Below the pieces are notes generated by a model. The model saw only the letters and a list, made by a program, of their open reading frames with translations, searched no databases and was not told the origin of the DNA. Position numbers and translations under genes: made by a program. A stretch of 6,201 bases of DNA from an uncultured Acidimicrobiaceae bacterium (lineage in GTDB: Bacteria; Actinomycetota; Acidimicrobiia; Acidimicrobiales; Ilumatobacteraceae): assembly GCA_903919215.1 (NCBI GenBank), contig CAIXHI010000263.1:1-6201 (forward strand), in the 5' to 3' direction. Positions 4,679 to 6,201 of this stretch are shown here, piece after piece. Numbering within the stretch: position 1 is the stretch's first letter; every line of letters starts with the position of its first letter.

Positions 4679-6157
4679 TTGTTTCGCCATGCCTCCCCCC
4701 GACGAGCAATCCTGCTCCTCGGGGTGACCGTCTTTGTCGCCACCTGTCTGCTCACCCATCCGGCCACCGGCTGGAACTCGAACTCGCGCCTTGATCTGGT
4801 GTTCTCCGCCGTGGATCGCGGCACTCTGTCGATCGACGCCTACCAGGCCACCGAGCCGTACGCCACGGGCGACAAGGCCTACTACGGCGGGCACTACTAC
4901 AGCGACAAGGTCTTCGGCGTGTCGGTGGTCGCGTTGCCGATGTATGCCGTCATCAGCGATGTGGCGCGGCTCACGCACTGGCATCCGAGCTTCCAGTTCA
5001 TTCAGTACGTGCTCACTCGCTGGGCCGTGGCACTCCCGGCCGCCGTGGCCGTGATGCTGCTGGCACTGCTCCTCGTGCGGTTGGGGGCAATCCCTCGACT
5101 GGCCATCCTCGCGACGGCCGGGACCTATTTCGGCAGCATGATGTTCGGCTACTCCACCGTGTTCTTCCCGTATCTCCCCGGAATCGCCGCCTGCCTCGGC
5201 GCGCTCACGCTGTTGCTCGCCCCACCACCGTTCCGCATTCGCAGGGCGGCAGCGATCGGCGGACTGCTGGGCGCTGCACTGGTGTTCGACCTGACCTTCA
5301 TCATCTCCGTGGCCATCATCGGTGTGTTCCTGCTGGCCGCGTGCTGGAAGGCCGGACGGGTGCGAGGACTGCAACTGCTGGCGGTCGCTGGCGGCGCGGC
5401 GGCGGTACCCCTCGGTGCATTCATCGTCTACAGCATCGCGATCTTCGGCAGCCCCAGCATCCCGTACCAGTACGAGTCGTCGCAGTTCTTCCGCGAAGGA
5501 ATGTCCAAGGGTGTCATGGGTGTTACGTCACCGAAACTGGACGCAGCATGGTTCCTGTCGTTCGATGCCTACCGCGGCATCTTCTTCTGGTCGCCGTGGG
5601 TGATCCTGCTGGTGGTCTGCGCAGTGTGGCTGATCCGCACGGACGCCAGCTTGCGCACGATCGCCATCGCATCCCTCGCCGCGTTCGTGGGCTACTTCCT
5701 CTTCAACGCGGGGTACTACCAGTGGTGGGGTGGTGCCACCATGGGGCCGCGCCTGATGCTGCCGATGTACGCCGTCGCGCCGCTCGCGCTGGTCGCCGTG
5801 TGCCGAGCCGACACCCCGCGCCCGCTGCGCGTGGCAACGTTCACGACGATGGCTGCCGGTGTGGCACTCAGCCTGCCGGTGGCGATGGTGGACCCGCAGA
5901 CGCTGCAGGCCAACCTCACCGAAACATTGTTGCACGTGCGCGCCGGCGACCGCCTTCGGGTCCTGCAACTCGAGGTGCTGCAGGACTTCTACCGACTGCG
6001 GTGGCAGGGCATCAAACCCACTTGGCTGATCCCCATCCCGCTCAGCTTCTTCGGCTGCATGATCGTCATCGGAGCGGGCGTCACCGGTGCGTATCGAGTG
6101 GCCCAACGCGCAGAACCTGCCGCAGATCCCGCCGACCTGGCCGACGAACTAGTCTGA
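4679..6157 (+). CDS. Polytopic membrane protein resembling GT-C glycosyltransferases
   Basis: A 492-residue integral membrane protein with about ten hydrophobic segments. The first is at 10-26; others lie near 115-135, 141-181, 190-222, 233-256, 303-320, 329-343, 359-375, 384-403 and 448-470. After helix 1 a long loop carries NSRLDLVFSAVDRGTLSIDAY (35-55) and GDKAYYGGHYYSDKVFG (64-80). Later come PYQYES (262-267), YRGIFFWSP (298-306) and QWWGGATMGPRLMLPM (348-363). A long first extracytoplasmic loop with acidic residues after one helix is the GT-C layout, whose enzymes transfer sugars from polyprenyl-phosphate donors on the outer face of the membrane. The named motifs recur, from memory, in a family of bacterial membrane proteins without known substrate, so activity is inference. 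The TTG start follows CGGAG and gives an RHASPRR basic lead; the ATG at 4514 would add an Arg-rich stretch overlapping the previous gene. It may share a transcript with the upstream glycosidase gene. Confidence 0.75.
   Translation: MFRHASPRRAILLLGVTVFVATCLLTHPATGWNSNSRLDLVFSAVDRGTLSIDAYQATEPYATGDKAYYGGHYYSDKVFGVSVVALPMYAVISDVARLTHWHPSFQFIQYVLTRWAVALPAAVAVMLLALLLVRLGAIPRLAILATAGTYFGSMMFGYSTVFFPYLPGIAACLGALTLLLAPPPFRIRRAAAIGGLLGAALVFDLTFIISVAIIGVFLLAACWKAGRVRGLQLLAVAGGAAAVPLGAFIVYSIAIFGSPSIPYQYESSQFFREGMSKGVMGVTSPKLDAAWFLSFDAYRGIFFWSPWVILLVVCAVWLIRTDASLRTIAIASLAAFVGYFLFNAGYYQWWGGATMGPRLMLPMYAVAPLALVAVCRADTPRPLRVATFTTMAAGVALSLPVAMVDPQTLQANLTETLLHVRAGDRLRVLQLEVLQDFYRLRWQGIKPTWLIPIPLSFFGCMIVIGAGVTGAYRVAQRAEPAADPADLADELV
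6150..6155 (+). promoter_or_regulatory. Candidate -10 box for leaderless transcription of the right-edge gene
   Basis: TAGTCT fits TANNNT and ends 6 bases before the ATG at 6162. It overlaps the last codons and the stop codon of the preceding gene. No Shine-Dalgarno is visible before this ATG. No clear -35 is seen 17 bp upstream. Confidence 0.35.
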
Positions 6158-6161
6158 CACC

Positions 6162-6201
6162 ATGCTCAAGCGCTCGTTCTCCGGTGGAGTCGCAGCAACC
6201 G
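6162..6201 (+). CDS. Start of an unidentified gene cut by the right edge
   Basis: An ATG 4 bases after the previous stop opens a frame reading MLKRSFSGGVAAT to the window edge. Thirteen codons are too few to name a family. The close spacing suggests the same transcript as the GT-C-like gene, while the TANNNT hexamer just upstream and the missing ribosome binding site allow its own leaderless transcript. The call rests on position, start codon and upstream pattern only. Confidence 0.5.
   Translation, partial: MLKRSFSGGVAAT

Noticed and set aside
4415..5374. Long minus-strand ORF of 319 codons
   Set aside because: It is His/Gln/Arg-rich low-complexity translation antisense to two clear genes, a usual shadow in GC-rich DNA.
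5528..6106. Minus-strand ORF of 192 codons
   Set aside because: It is antisense to the GT-C-like gene, with composition typical of a shadow frame and no motif.
1..6201. tRNA, rRNA, CRISPR array, insertion sequence or riboswitch
   Set aside because: I saw no cloverleaf-like stretch, no regularly spaced repeat-spacer array, no transposase-like protein and no leader long enough for a known riboswitch.

Overview
The window is GC-rich DNA with dense short-spaced genes, several GTG/TTG starts and apparent leaderless starts (a TANNNT hexamer 6-8 bases before an ATG). This points to a high-GC actinobacterium. Two exported or membrane proteins carry Thr-rich, Ala/Pro-containing linkers just after their lipid anchor or membrane segments, a style I associate with Acidimicrobiia. 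That class-level placement is inference from protein style only.

Layout: (1) positions 1-369, minus strand, the N-terminal 123 residues of a Bax inhibitor-1/YccA-like membrane protein that runs off the left edge. (2) 370-610, a divergent intergenic region with a 9-bp-arm inverted repeat next to the minus-strand promoter and a three-copy CAGCC repeat in 11-bp phase. (3) 611-1546, plus strand, an RpoD-like sigma-70 factor without region 1.1. (4) 1568-2041, plus strand, a small protein with MORN-like repeats. (5) 2048-3064, minus strand, a secreted lipoprotein alpha/beta-hydrolase of the LpqC/PHB-depolymerase-like esterase group, convergent with the previous gene. (6) 3211-4566, plus strand, a membrane-anchored phosphodiester glycosidase (NAGPA/DUF2233-like) domain protein, divergent from the esterase. 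(7) 4679-6157, plus strand, a polytopic membrane protein resembling GT-C glycosyltransferases. (8) 6162 onwards, plus strand, the first codons of another gene cut by the right edge.

The left part holds regulation and stress functions (sigma factor, Bax inhibitor-like protein). The right part is an envelope neighbourhood: an extracytoplasmic esterase, an extracytoplasmic glycosidase-like enzyme and a probable lipid-linked-sugar-using membrane enzyme. The glycosidase and the GT-C-like gene are co-directional 112 bases apart and could be co-transcribed, which would fit building or trimming of a surface glycan. No substrate can be read from the sequence. I see no tRNA, rRNA, CRISPR array, insertion sequence or phage gene. 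The region looks like ordinary chromosome rather than an accessory island, and I do not see a clear new defence or mobile system. The most unusual items are the candidate operators at 385-416, 424-453 and 4626-4637.
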